DNA of 64,000 bases, from positions 19,558-83,557 of the forward strand of contig CAZIAZ010000004.1 of the NCBI GenBank assembly GCA_964536835.1. The letters run 5' to 3'. The position numbers and the translations under genes were made by a program. How positions within the stretch are numbered: the first letter of the stretch is position 1; each line of letters opens with the position of its first letter. A model generated the notes under the pieces. It was not told where the DNA came from. It searched no databases and saw only the letters and a program-made list of their open reading frames with translations. Shown piece after piece: positions 50,724-60,448 of the stretch. The stretch is from DAONFI01 sp035403485. Its GTDB lineage: Bacteria; Planctomycetota; Phycisphaerae; SM23-33.

Positions 50724-51938
50724 ATGAATCTGCCACTGGCAAACATATTGCATAACAAGATGCGGAGTCTCTTTTGCGTAACGGGCATAGGTTTGGGCGT
50801 ATGCATGATTATAACGCTCGCCGGCCTGTCCCGCGGCAGCCTGTACGAAATAGCCGACCGCATGAACTGCGTTGACGCGGACGTAATCATCGTCCCGCCC
50901 GGCCTTGCCGACAAAACACCCACACTCAGCGGAATCGCCATCAGCGAAAAAGTCTCCGATATTCTTATGCAGAAATATCCCGACGTCATAGCCCGCTGTG
51001 CGGCAGTCTGCATCGGCTCGCTCAAGCTCGGCGGCCAGGACCAGCGCGTCATGGGCATAGACCCGCGCGACTGGGACATGATAACGAATCGAGCAGAACT
51101 CAGCGGCGGCAGGCTGTTCGACCCGGACAACCGTTTTTCGGCGTGGCTGACGGAACAACTGTTAAAACCGGCAGAAGACGATGACGATAACGGCGAGCTG
51201 CTGAATCTTTCGGACAGGCTGGCATCGCACGGCGGGCTGGAGATTGTGATAGACTCCCGCCTGGCAGCCGCCGGCAGATACAGGCTCGGCCAGATGGTTC
51301 ACGCCGGCAATCACGACTGGAAAATCGTCGGCATAGTGCCAGCCGGCGTGCCGACGCGCGTACTTACGCCTATCCGCACCGCGCAATACCTCTTCGGCTT
51401 CGGCGACATTAAAAAATGCACGATGATATTCGTGAAGTTCAAACCCGGTATCGACGCTGCGCCTCTCGCGGCACAGATAAGCAAGCAGATGAAACTCGAC
51501 GTCCTGCCGATGTCGCAGTACCGCACAATGCTTATGGACAGATTCGGCGTAATGTTCAGCTACATCGACGCCGTCAATGCCGTCGCACTGATAATCGCGT
51601 TCCTGATAGTTACCGTCACCCTTTACATGATGGTACTTCAGCAGACCCGCGAAATCGCGATAATGAAAAGCTGCGGCGCAGGCGGAACGTTCATATTGCG
51701 GCAGGTCATGGGCGAGGCGCTACTGCTGACGCTGGCGGGCATGGCAGTCGGAGTCGGTATGAGTTTTCCGGCGGCTCTGGCGATATCGCATTTCAGGCCG
51801 CTGCTTACAGTGATAATAACGCCGGGCTGGATTTTGACGGCATCTGCGGCGGCGCTCGTCGGCGCCGTCGTCAGTGCGCTGTATCCGGCATGGCGGGCAT
51901 CGAAAGTGGACATGTTGGAAGCACTCACATATGAATGA
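50724..51938 (+). CDS. FtsX-type ABC transporter permease (LolC/E- or MacB-like)
   Basis: 404 residues: one N-terminal helix (about 13-35), a large periplasmic MacB-like domain (about 40-275) and three C-terminal helices with the FtsX pattern (QQTREIAIMKSCGA near 309, followed by TLAGMAVGVG and LYPAWRASKVDMLEAL). With the next gene, an ATPase overlapping by eight bases, it forms a mechanotransmission-type transporter for lipoproteins or other envelope substrates. The start at 50724 has only GAAG upstream. Confidence 0.87.
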   Translation: MNLPLANILHNKMRSLFCVTGIGLGVCMIITLAGLSRGSLYEIADRMNCVDADVIIVPPGLADKTPTLSGIAISEKVSDILMQKYPDVIARCAAVCIGSLKLGGQDQRVMGIDPRDWDMITNRAELSGGRLFDPDNRFSAWLTEQLLKPAEDDDDNGELLNLSDRLASHGGLEIVIDSRLAAAGRYRLGQMVHAGNHDWKIVGIVPAGVPTRVLTPIRTAQYLFGFGDIKKCTMIFVKFKPGIDAAPLAAQISKQMKLDVLPMSQYRTMLMDRFGVMFSYIDAVNAVALIIAFLIVTVTLYMMVLQQTREIAIMKSCGAGGTFILRQVMGEALLLTLAGMAVGVGMSFPAALAISHFRPLLTVIITPGWILTASAAALVGAVVSALYPAWRASKVDMLEALTYE

Positions 51939-52605
51939 CCCTGAAAAACACATTCTCAGCGCCGTGGGCCTTAATAAGAGTTTCGGGCGGGGCGAGGCTG
52001 CAAATCATGTTTTGCGCGGCATAGATATCGGCGTAAATGCAGGCGAATTCGTTGCAGTCATGGGGCCGAGCGGCTGCGGCAAGAGTACGCTGCTGCACAT
52101 TCTGGGTCTGATGACATCGGCAGACAGCGGCGAGATTTTTTACAACGGCCAAGCCGTCACGCACAGCGAATCATCTAGACGGAAACTGCGGCGAAACCAC
52201 ATAGGCTTCATCTTCCAGCGATTCAATCTTATCGGCACGCTAAGCGCAGCCGACAATATCCGCATTTCCCTCCGCATTCGCGGCCTGAAAGACGACGGCA
52301 GAAGCGACGAACTTCTGAAACTCATGCACGTATCGCATGTCGCGCGACGTCGGCCGGGCCAGATGTCCATCGGCGAACAGCAGCGCGTCGCCGCGGCCCG
52401 CGCGCTTGCACACAAGCCGGCTATCCTCTTTGCCGACGAACCGACCGGCAACCTCGACAGCGAAAACGGCCTGGCGCTGCTGGAACTTTTCAAAAAGGTC
52501 AACACGGAACTCGGCCAGACAATAGTGATGATAACCCATTCCAACCAGGCAGCCCAATGGGCACACAGAATAATACGCATGAAAGACGGAAAAATAGATG
52601 GATGA
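51931..52605 (+). CDS. ABC transporter ATPase (LolD/MacB family)
   Basis: 224 residues. Walker A GPSGCGKST near 45, Q-loop FIFQRFNL near 93, Walker B ILFADEPTGNLDS near 168 and the H-loop MITHSNQ near 202 are intact. The signature motif reads MSIGEQQR rather than LSGGQQQR, so the second Gly is kept while Ser-Gly is changed, which is unusual. It energises the FtsX-type permease upstream. Confidence 0.92.
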   Translation: MNDPEKHILSAVGLNKSFGRGEAANHVLRGIDIGVNAGEFVAVMGPSGCGKSTLLHILGLMTSADSGEIFYNGQAVTHSESSRRKLRRNHIGFIFQRFNLIGTLSAADNIRISLRIRGLKDDGRSDELLKLMHVSHVARRRPGQMSIGEQQRVAAARALAHKPAILFADEPTGNLDSENGLALLELFKKVNTELGQTIVMITHSNQAAQWAHRIIRMKDGKIDG

Positions 52606-53356
52606 CGTAACTGCAAAATCGGAATATTCCCACATCCGCGTGCGATGGTGGTTTGCCGCATTTGCAGTCGCCTTCGCAATAGGCGTTTGCTGGCTGGCGT
52701 GGCTGATAAAAACGCAGCAGTTGCAATTCAGTACATGGGGCGAATTCAAAAGCGCCGTTATTACGGCATCGCCACTGCTAAAGCTGCTGGTGCTGGGCCT
52801 GTATCTGTCCATCTGCTGCACGTTTCTGCCGCTGAACACGAGCTGGATAATATCCGCGGCTGCCATGCAGGGAACTGCCGTCGCCGGCAACATGTGGCAG
52901 ACGGTTCTGCTGGTCAGCCTCGTCGGAGCAGCCGCTTCAACGGTGGCAAACCTCAACGATTATCATCTTTTCACGGTCATGATGCGATATCATCACATCG
53001 CGAAAATCCGTCACACAAGGACTTACGCCGTCGCCGTAAAATGGTTCGAACGCTCGCCATTCGCACTGCTGCTGCTTTTCAACGTCCTGCCGATACCCGT
53101 AGACGTAGTTCGTCCGCTAGCAGCAGCACATAAATACCGGCGTACAAAATTCGCAGCCGCCAATTTTATAGGCCGATTCGCTAGATACGCAGTAATCGCG
53201 GTTATAACCTACATGCTCGGCAGACAGGGCTGGATAGCGACTCTCGCCTTACTGGCGGCGGCAGTGATACTCGCTCTGCCGAAACTCGCAGGAAAAATCC
53301 TGGCCGGACGCAAACACAATTTACCGGAGTCAACAGATGAAAAAATATCAGCTTGA
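52598..53356 (+). CDS. Multi-pass membrane protein, VTT/DedA-like
   Basis: 252 residues and about five to six membrane segments. The arrangement, with FLPLNTSWIISAAAMQG near 72 and SPFALLLLFNVLPIPVDVVR near 145, resembles VTT (SNARE-associated/DedA) proteins, which include lipid scramblases and flippases. It overlaps the ATPase gene by eight bases and the LolA-like gene by 20, so it is part of the same coupled operon. A lipid-related role is inferred. Confidence 0.65.
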   Translation: MDDVTAKSEYSHIRVRWWFAAFAVAFAIGVCWLAWLIKTQQLQFSTWGEFKSAVITASPLLKLLVLGLYLSICCTFLPLNTSWIISAAAMQGTAVAGNMWQTVLLVSLVGAAASTVANLNDYHLFTVMMRYHHIAKIRHTRTYAVAVKWFERSPFALLLLFNVLPIPVDVVRPLAAAHKYRRTKFAAANFIGRFARYAVIAVITYMLGRQGWIATLALLAAAVILALPKLAGKILAGRKHNLPESTDEKISA

Positions 53357-54128
53357 GTGTATGGTTCTTGCCGCCGTCGTATCTGCCGTCGCATCTTGTC
53401 CTGCACAGCAGTGTCAACCGACTTGTTCACCGCAAGAGGCCGTATCGCCGCAAACCAAAGCCATCCTGAACCGGCTGCAAGCCGCCGGCGACAGATACAC
53501 CACACTCACTGCCGACGTTAACTATGTCGTCGAAATGCGTATGACCGGCGAAACTGAAACACGCGACGGATGGGTGGCGTTTCAGAAAAACACTGAAACG
53601 ACTCCGGATATGTTCCGTATTCATTTTGACACGCTGAAACTCGACCAGGGCAAAAAAACGGCATCGAAGCTCGATTATATTTTTGACGGCCAATGGCTGA
53701 CCGTGGCCAAGCACAACATCAAGTCAATGACGCGATTCCAGGTAGCAAAGCCAGGCGAAAAAATCGAGGCTCTGCGAATCGGCAAGGGCCCTTTCCCCAT
53801 ACCATTCGGCCAAAAAACTGACGACATGATAAAATGCCTCCAGATAACCACCCGCGACGCAGAACCGGACGATCCGGCAAATACCGATTACCTCAAACTC
53901 ATCCCTCGAAAAAATTATGAAGACCAGCTAAATTTCAAAAAAATGGAAATATGGATTGACCGCGAAACCAATCTGCCGGTAAAAGTAGTCGTGCGCGACA
54001 GGAACAAAAACGTCACCACTGCCGAATTTTCCAACATAAAGACACAGTCAGCAATCGACCCGTCGCTATTTCAGATGGAAAAGCCGGCAGGCTGGGATTT
54101 GACGATTGAACGTATTAAACAAAACTGA
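53337..54128 (+). CDS. Periplasmic LolA-like lipoprotein-carrier-fold protein
   Basis: A 263-residue secreted protein with a signal peptide (about 1-22), a Cys-rich start and a beta-rich body of the LolA/LolB type: RYTTLTADVNYVVEM near 50, WVAFQKNT near 78, YIFDGQWLTV near 117, and the C-terminal EIWIDRETNLPVKVVVRD near 200 typical of the fold. Next to a LolCDE-like permease and ATPase it likely carries lipoproteins or lipids across the periplasm. GGAG lies ten bases before the start. Confidence 0.75.
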   Translation: MKKYQLECMVLAAVVSAVASCPAQQCQPTCSPQEAVSPQTKAILNRLQAAGDRYTTLTADVNYVVEMRMTGETETRDGWVAFQKNTETTPDMFRIHFDTLKLDQGKKTASKLDYIFDGQWLTVAKHNIKSMTRFQVAKPGEKIEALRIGKGPFPIPFGQKTDDMIKCLQITTRDAEPDDPANTDYLKLIPRKNYEDQLNFKKMEIWIDRETNLPVKVVVRDRNKNVTTAEFSNIKTQSAIDPSLFQMEKPAGWDLTIERIKQN

Positions 54129-54143
54129 ACCGTGGGGAGACCG

Positions 54144-56957
54144 ATGAGCGAAAAATTTTACATAATCGACGGCCACTCGCAGATATTTCGGGCATATTAC
54201 GCACCATTCCGCGACCTGACCAGTCCAGCCGGCGAACCCACGCGGGCGACATACGTATTCACAAACATGCTCCTGAAATTCATCGCCGACAAAAAACCCG
54301 ACTATCTCGCCATGGCCATCGACGGCCCGCATGAAAAACTAAACCGCACAAAAATCTTTAAGGATTACAAGGCCACCCGCAAACCTACGCCAGAAGATTT
54401 CAAGCCGCAGGAAAAACGCATATTGCAAATCGTCAAAATACTCGGCATCCCGATTCTGGACGCCGAAGGCTATGAAGCCGACGACATCCTCGCCACGCTG
54501 GCCGACAGGTACGCATCCGAAAATGTCGACGTAATCCTCGTCAGCCGCGACAAAGACCTCGACCAGCTCATCAACGACCACGTCATGCTTTACGACCCGA
54601 TGAAAGATGAAACTCTCGACGCCGCCTCAATCGAGCAGAGCAAAGGTTACCCCCCGTCATTAGCCGTCGAGATTCAGACGCTTATGGGCGATAATATCGA
54701 CAATATTCCTGGCGTGCCTGGCGTAGGCCCAAAAACAGCGGTCAAACTCGTCAGGCAGTACGGCTCAGCCGATGCGGTGCTTGCGGCGGCTGATGAGCAG
54801 ACGCCAAAACTCAGGGACAGCCTCAAAACTCTCGGCAGTGACCGGCTGGCGACTTCCCGCAAACTCGTGACCCTCGATAAACATGTGCCGATGAAAACCG
54901 ACCTGCCGGAATTCCGCTTCAGCCAGCCGGACATGCAAAATGCGTCAAAAATTTTCATGGAGCTGGGCTTTACAAAACTCGTCGAAAAATACGCGGCTGA
55001 AAAACCGGCACCAAAATCGGCGGCAAAAAATGACCCGTTTATCGGCGGACTTTTTGCGTCGCTGGAACAGTCAGCCGCAAGTTCACCGGTTGCGGCTGCG
55101 ACAACTGATATTAAAAAATCACAGCCTGCAATGCCGGATGGATTTACCACCGCAGCCAATTTTGATTACCAGTTAATCGACACGCAGGACGGTCTCGACA
55201 GGCTGGCCGCATCGCTGCGCGACGTAAAGCGGTTAGCCGTCGATACCGAAACGACCGGCATAAAAGCGATGAACTGTTCGCTGGTTGGCATATCGCTGGC
55301 ATGGAAGGCTGGACACGGAGTTTATATTCCAGTCATGGGCCCGTTGGGCGCGACGGTACTTGACATCGGGAAAATACGCGACGCAATCGGGCCGGCGATG
55401 GCTGACGCGACGGTGGAAAAAATCGGCCACAATCTGAAATACGATTTGATAGTGCTGGAAAACAACGGCTTTACGTTTGCCGGAAAAATGTTCGACACAA
55501 TGATAGCCGCCCACGTGATTGACTCGCAACACGCAAGCCTGAAAATGGATTACCTGTCGCTTGAGTACCTGCATCACCGTTGCATACCGATAACCGACCT
55601 CATCGGCAGCGGCCGCAACCAGACCACCATGAACACCGTTCCCACAGATACCGTCGCCGTATATGCTGCGGAAGATGCCGATGTAACACTGCGGCTGGCT
55701 GACGCGATGGAAAAAATTCTGGACGAAATGGCCCTGCGGAATCTTTTTGAAAATCTGGAAATGCCGCTCATGCCCATCCTGACAGAAATGGAACGTAACG
55801 GCATAACTGTTGACCCGGCCAGGCTCAAGGCGATGCAGTCCGAGTTTTCCATGAAAGCCGACGTACTCAGGGACAGGATTATCCGACTCGCAGGCGTCAA
55901 TTTCAATCTCGAATCCCCAAAACAGCTGGCTGAGATTCTTTTTGTAAAGATGGGATATCCCGCAATCAAAAAAACACGCACCGGCATGAGTACCGACTCG
56001 GAAGTCCTGGAACAACTCGCGTCGGAACACGACTGCGAAATCGCCGCACTGCTGCTGGAGTATCGCAAACTCACGAAACTTATAAGCACATACCTCGTCT
56101 CACTGGTCGACTGTATCAATCCGCGTACCGGCAGAGTGCATACGTCGTTCCACCAGGCATCCGTCATCACCGGCCGATTATCCAGCAGTGACCCTAATTT
56201 GCAAAACATTCCGGTACACGACGAAGGCCGGCAGATTCGTTCGGCATTCATCGCCAAGCACGGCTGCAAACTGATTAGCGCAGATTATTCGCAGGTCGAA
56301 CTGCGAATGTTGGCGCATTTTTGCGGCGACGAAACACTCTGCCGCGCATTCGCAGATGACCTGGATATTCACCGCATAGTGGCGTCGGAAGTTTTCGGCG
56401 TGGATGTGGATGACGTCACGCCAGCCATGCGAAGCCGCGCCAAAACCGTGAATTTCGGCATAATATACGGCCAGACGGGCTTCGGCCTGGCAAGAACGCT
56501 CGGCATCGGCAGAACCGAAGCGTCGGAATTCATACGCAAATATAAACAGCGTTTCCCGAAAATTGAAGTGTTTATGGCTGAATGCGTCGAACAGGCAAGA
56601 AACAAGGGCTATGTTGAAACCATATCCGGCCGCCGACGCCGGATACCTGACATCGATTCCCGCAACCAGCAGAAACGTAATCTGGCAGAAAGAACCGCCA
56701 TAAACACCGTCGTGCAGGGCTCAGCCGCAGACCTGATAAAGCAGGCCATGATAAACCTCGACCGTACACTTGAAAAACAGAACAGCCCGGCGAAAATGCT
56801 GTTACAGATTCACGATGAACTCATTTTTGAAACACCGGCTGAATCGGCGGAATCCACTGCAAAAGTAATCGCCCATGAAATGTCGACAGCCATCAAACTC
56901 AACGTGCCACTGAAAGTGGACTGCAACATCGGCGACAACTGGCTGGAAGCCAAGTAG
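54144..56957 (+). CDS. polA: DNA polymerase I
   Basis: A 937-residue family A polymerase for gap filling and primer removal. Three domains: 5-prime nuclease (about 1-290, IIDGHSQIFRAYYA and AEGYEADDILATLA), 3-prime exonuclease (about 340-530) with DTETTG near 365, so proofreading residues are kept, and polymerase (about 550-937) with SADYSQVELRMLAHF near 710, the O-helix RAKTVNFGIIYGQTGFGLA near 768 and IHDELIFE near 890. The start at 54144 has GGGGAG four bases before it. A GTG 12 bases earlier is less likely. Confidence 0.96.
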   Translation: MSEKFYIIDGHSQIFRAYYAPFRDLTSPAGEPTRATYVFTNMLLKFIADKKPDYLAMAIDGPHEKLNRTKIFKDYKATRKPTPEDFKPQEKRILQIVKILGIPILDAEGYEADDILATLADRYASENVDVILVSRDKDLDQLINDHVMLYDPMKDETLDAASIEQSKGYPPSLAVEIQTLMGDNIDNIPGVPGVGPKTAVKLVRQYGSADAVLAAADEQTPKLRDSLKTLGSDRLATSRKLVTLDKHVPMKTDLPEFRFSQPDMQNASKIFMELGFTKLVEKYAAEKPAPKSAAKNDPFIGGLFASLEQSAASSPVAAATTDIKKSQPAMPDGFTTAANFDYQLIDTQDGLDRLAASLRDVKRLAVDTETTGIKAMNCSLVGISLAWKAGHGVYIPVMGPLGATVLDIGKIRDAIGPAMADATVEKIGHNLKYDLIVLENNGFTFAGKMFDTMIAAHVIDSQHASLKMDYLSLEYLHHRCIPITDLIGSGRNQTTMNTVPTDTVAVYAAEDADVTLRLADAMEKILDEMALRNLFENLEMPLMPILTEMERNGITVDPARLKAMQSEFSMKADVLRDRIIRLAGVNFNLESPKQLAEILFVKMGYPAIKKTRTGMSTDSEVLEQLASEHDCEIAALLLEYRKLTKLISTYLVSLVDCINPRTGRVHTSFHQASVITGRLSSSDPNLQNIPVHDEGRQIRSAFIAKHGCKLISADYSQVELRMLAHFCGDETLCRAFADDLDIHRIVASEVFGVDVDDVTPAMRSRAKTVNFGIIYGQTGFGLARTLGIGRTEASEFIRKYKQRFPKIEVFMAECVEQARNKGYVETISGRRRRIPDIDSRNQQKRNLAERTAINTVVQGSAADLIKQAMINLDRTLEKQNSPAKMLLQIHDELIFETPAESAESTAKVIAHEMSTAIKLNVPLKVDCNIGDNWLEAK

Positions 56958-57026
56958 AATCCACCTGCTGAAAGCATAAACGTCGAGAATAAAACTGCTA
57001 TTGCATGAACACACAAATCCGATGTT

Positions 57027-58127
57027 TTATCTGTCGACTCTTGCTGTTCCGCTTTGCATGATTCTTTCGACTTCTTTAAGGCTTGCCGTAGTTGTATCGC
57101 CGGGGGTCGTCATTGCCAGCAATCCATGTGCGGCGCCGTAATTGACGGCTTGCTGTGGGGTTTTGCCTTCCATAAGGCCATAAATCAATCCGGAAGCAAA
57201 ACTGTCGCCACCGCCGACACGGTCGTAAATTTCAGCATCAGGCCGGAATGTCGCCTCAAAAAACTGGCCATCGCCATACACTATAGCACCCCAGTCATTT
57301 ATTGACGCCGTCTTCGCATTGCGAAGCGTGGTGGCGACTATTGAAAAATTAGGAAACATCCCGACGGCTTTTGCTATCATCTTTTTGAAGTTGGCCGGGT
57401 CAAGTTTTGAACAATCCTTATCCAGGCCTTCAACTTCGAATCCAAGCGCGGCGGAAAAATCCTCTTCATTGCCTATCATCACGTCAATATACGGTGCGAT
57501 TGCACGGTTGACCTGCCGTGCCTTTTCCTGTCCGCCGATAGATTTCCAAAGAGACGGCCGATAATTCAGGTCGTAAGACACAATCGTGCCATACTTTTTC
57601 GCCGTCGTGACAGCCTCGATTATGACATCCGGCGTCGTCTGGGAAAGCGCCGCATAAATGCCGCCGGTATGAAACCACCTCGCCCCGTCACAGCCGAAAA
57701 TTTTCTCCCAGTCAATGTCGCCCTTTTTAAGTTGCGAGGCGGCACTGTTGGCCCGGTCGGAACAGCCGGTCGCCGCTCTAACGCCAAAACCTCTCTCCGT
57801 GAAATTCAGGCCGACGCGGACGTCGCGGCCTATGCCGTCATACGGAAACCATTTTACGTATTCCATATCGACGCCGCCCTGGTAAATCAGGTCTTCGAGC
57901 AGCCGGCCAACGGCATTGTCGGCGATGGCTGTAACTACTGCGGCATCTTTGCGGAAACAGCGTTTAAGGCCTCTGGCGACGTTGTATTCTCCGCCGCCCT
58001 CCCATACCTTGAACTGGCGAGTCGTGTGAATGCGATTATCGCCGGGATCCAGCCTTATCATGACTTCGCCGAGAGAAACTATATCGTATTTGCAATCCTT
58101 TTTGGGTTTAACCGCCAAGCCAGCCAT
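57027..58127 (-). CDS. kdgK: PfkB-family 2-keto-3-deoxygluconate kinase
   Basis: A 366-residue ribokinase-fold enzyme: N-terminal SLGEVMIRLDPGD, substrate region EGGGEYNVARGL near 45, and the C-terminal catalytic GGGDSFASGLIYGL near 310 (PfkB signature 2 with Asp). It probably phosphorylates KDG to KDPG, the substrate of the aldolase encoded directly upstream; other sugar acids are possible. Two ATGs overlap the aldolase stop; the second has AGAGGTG at the better distance. The pair serves uronate or gluconate breakdown. Confidence 0.85.
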   Translation of the reverse strand: MAGLAVKPKKDCKYDIVSLGEVMIRLDPGDNRIHTTRQFKVWEGGGEYNVARGLKRCFRKDAAVVTAIADNAVGRLLEDLIYQGGVDMEYVKWFPYDGIGRDVRVGLNFTERGFGVRAATGCSDRANSAASQLKKGDIDWEKIFGCDGARWFHTGGIYAALSQTTPDVIIEAVTTAKKYGTIVSYDLNYRPSLWKSIGGQEKARQVNRAIAPYIDVMIGNEEDFSAALGFEVEGLDKDCSKLDPANFKKMIAKAVGMFPNFSIVATTLRNAKTASINDWGAIVYGDGQFFEATFRPDAEIYDRVGGGDSFASGLIYGLMEGKTPQQAVNYGAAHGLLAMTTPGDTTTASLKEVERIMQSGTARVDR

Positions 58128-58801
58128 CATTCACCTCTTATCTGTTTTATCAATTCCATCGTTTCACGGACTTTTCGCGTTATGCCGGCATAATCATTCT
58201 TCGCAATCAATTCTTTCGTAAGAAGATTCGAACCCATGCCGGCACAGACTATGCCTGCTTTAAACCATTCGGTGAGGCTTTCCTTCGTCGGAGAAACTCC
58301 GCCGGTGGGCATTATTTCGCTCCACGGCATGGGGCCCCTGACGGACTTGACGAAATCCGGGCCGCCAACGCAGCTTCCGGGAAACACCTTGCATATTTCA
58401 ACGCCCAGCGAATGAGCCTTGTTGATTTCCGTAGCACTGCCGCAGCCTGGCGAATATGGAATTTTGCGAGTGTTGCACAGAACGGCAACGGCTTCGTCCA
58501 AAACAGGGCCGACTACGAAATTGGCGCCGGAGGATATGTAAAGGCCAGCCGTAGGAGCATCCACTATCGAGCCGACGCCAAGAACAATATCGGGCCTTGA
58601 GGCGGCACAATACTTCTCAAGCTGGGTAAAAACCTCTATCGCCCTGTCGCCACGATTGGTAAATTCTATCACTTTCGCTCCGCCGTCAGCACAGGCGGCG
58701 ATTACGTTTTTGGCAATTTCAAAATCCGCACTGTAAAAAACCGGTATCATGCCGATTTCTTTCATCAAACTCAGCGTTTTGAGTCTTCCGTATCTGGCCA
58801 T
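58127..58801 (-). CDS. eda: KDPG/KHG aldolase
   Basis: A 224-residue class I aldolase that splits 2-keto-3-deoxy-6-phosphogluconate into pyruvate and glyceraldehyde 3-phosphate. VIEFTNRGDRA near 44 contains the catalytic-region Arg, GVGSIVDAP near 75 the next block, YSPGCGSATEI near 116 is the position of the Schiff-base region, and MPTGGVSPTKES near 168 the phosphate site. The lysine that normally occurs in the ..PGC..T motif context should be checked by alignment; KVFPGS near 142 supplies the likely Schiff-base lysine. AAGGAAA precedes the start. Confidence 0.88.
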   Translation of the reverse strand: MARYGRLKTLSLMKEIGMIPVFYSADFEIAKNVIAACADGGAKVIEFTNRGDRAIEVFTQLEKYCAASRPDIVLGVGSIVDAPTAGLYISSGANFVVGPVLDEAVAVLCNTRKIPYSPGCGSATEINKAHSLGVEICKVFPGSCVGGPDFVKSVRGPMPWSEIMPTGGVSPTKESLTEWFKAGIVCAGMGSNLLTKELIAKNDYAGITRKVRETMELIKQIRGE

Positions 58802-59054
58802 TTTTTTCCTTCTTTCAAAGTTCATTCATTTACATGGAGTGTCCGGCAGAATATTGTGTGACAGACGGCAACTATTGGCTACAAATCTGCAAAATAACGG
58901 CAGTAATATTAAACGATTTTCCAAACATGTTCAAGCAGAAGCTGTTTAAAAATCGTCCGTTCCGACAAACCAGCAATACTGGCCTGATTTTTTAAAAAAA
59001 TTCTGAAAATTTACGAAAATTATTTGTTATAGATGTGTTTTTCGAAACCCGTTT

Positions 59055-60173
59055 TTAATGCCGGTTTTTCAGTGTAAACACATTTCCAGGCTGCTGGGTT
59101 ATCGCTCCTCGCAGAGCCAGCAACGTCAAATCGCCCGCAATCTGGCCGGGTTGGCCGCTGGTGGCACGGCAGAGTTCGTCGAGAGTCATGGCTTTTTCGG
59201 CAAGCAGGCTGTAAAGAGCATCCTGTGTGGGGGTGAGATTCTGCGGCTTGACCGGCGAAGGCAGCGGTTCGCGTCTGTCGAGTTCTGCGCCAACCTGGCC
59301 GAGGTTTTTCAAAATATCATCCAAATCCGCAGCCAGCGTCGCTCCGTCACGCAGTAATTGATGCGTTCCGGTGGACTGCGGCGAATCAACCCTGCCGGGC
59401 ACGGCAAAAACCTCACGATTCTGTTCCAACGCTTCCCTGGCGGTTATGAGCGCGCCGCTGGGCAGGCCGGCTTCGACGACTATAACGCCCAGGCTCATGC
59501 CGGAAATTATGCGATTACGCGCAGGAAAGTTTCCCGGCCCGGGCGTAGTTCGCATCGGCAACTCGGATATCATCGCCCCGCTGCCACCTGCCAGTATCGT
59601 GTCGAAAAACGGCACGTTTTCACGCGGATAGGGATTCGCCAGGCCCGTGCCCTGTACGATTATCGTCCGGCCGCCGGAATAAAACGCCCCGCGATGAGCC
59701 GCCGTGTCAATGCCTCGCGCGCCGCCGGATATCACCGTAAAACCGGCTCGGCCAAGCAAGCCGCCAAATCGCTCCGCCTGCTCCAAACCATAATGAGTAC
59801 ACCGCCGCGAACCAACTATGGAAATCGCAACCGCATCCTCCTTTTCCATGCAACCCCTGACGTAAAGAACCGGCGGCGGATTGTGGATGCGTTTGAGCAG
59901 CGGCGGATAATCGTCGTCGTCAAGGCATATTATCCTTGTGTCATGACGGCTGGCAACTGCCAACTCGTCATCTACGACTTCATCGGTCACCGACTGCATG
60001 GCGGCTACAGTTTTCGGCCCGACGCCCTCTACCCGCTGCCAACTAAAAGAGCCAGCTAACGCCACATCCAGCGGCGAACCAAAAAACTCGACAAGCTGCT
60101 TGAATGTTTTAGGGCCAACGCCGTCAGCCAGCGTAAGCCGAAGATATTCTCGTATTTTCTTCTCATCCCGCAT
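59055..60173 (-). CDS. dprA: DNA processing protein DprA
   Basis: A 372-residue protein that loads RecA on single-stranded DNA during transformation. N-terminal helix-hairpin-helix-like segments (LADGVGPKTFKQL, VEGVGPKTV), the Rossmann-like DprA core (VGSRRCTHYG near 118, SGGARGIDTAAHRGA near 148, FPARNRIISGMSLG near 218, SGALITA) and a C-terminal winged helix (about 310-370) are all present. No other competence genes are in view. A GATAAT box lies eight bases before the ATG and there is no ribosome binding site. Confidence 0.95.
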   Translation of the reverse strand: MRDEKKIREYLRLTLADGVGPKTFKQLVEFFGSPLDVALAGSFSWQRVEGVGPKTVAAMQSVTDEVVDDELAVASRHDTRIICLDDDDYPPLLKRIHNPPPVLYVRGCMEKEDAVAISIVGSRRCTHYGLEQAERFGGLLGRAGFTVISGGARGIDTAAHRGAFYSGGRTIIVQGTGLANPYPRENVPFFDTILAGGSGAMISELPMRTTPGPGNFPARNRIISGMSLGVIVVEAGLPSGALITAREALEQNREVFAVPGRVDSPQSTGTHQLLRDGATLAADLDDILKNLGQVGAELDRREPLPSPVKPQNLTPTQDALYSLLAEKAMTLDELCRATSGQPGQIAGDLTLLALRGAITQQPGNVFTLKNRH

Positions 60174-60181
60174 GTCAAAGC

Positions 60182-60209
60182 ATTATCCGAATTTACAAAA
60201 AATCCGCAA
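60182..60209 (-). promoter_or_regulatory. Leaderless promoter of dprA
   Basis: TTGCGG (60204-60209), 16 bases, GATAAT (60182-60187), eight bases before the ATG. The -35 is the same hexamer as in the YdjM promoter. Confidence 0.5.
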
Positions 60210-60214
60210 TATTT

Positions 60215-60360
60215 TTTAAAAAAGGTCTTATGCCTATGAAGTTCATAAAACATTTTTAAAATACATTCACACTTATTAACGCTTATCAGGCCTGTTAAAA
60301 TATTTTTAAAACATTTTTAAAAATAACGCATATTTCCAAAAATTCGATAAATCTTATACC
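60215..60360. other. AT-rich spacer with repeated AAAACATTTTTAAAA
   Basis: The divergent dprA-htpX spacer carries three close copies of AAAA(C/T)ATTTTTAAAA. They could bend DNA or bind a nucleoid protein. No gene is seen. Confidence 0.4.
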
Positions 60361-60448
60361 TGTAATTTCACGTTAAAGCGGGGAAATGGACTTCAATTTT
60401 CGTACGATTATGATATACTTCCGGACTGAATTCCGGAGTTTTTAGAAT

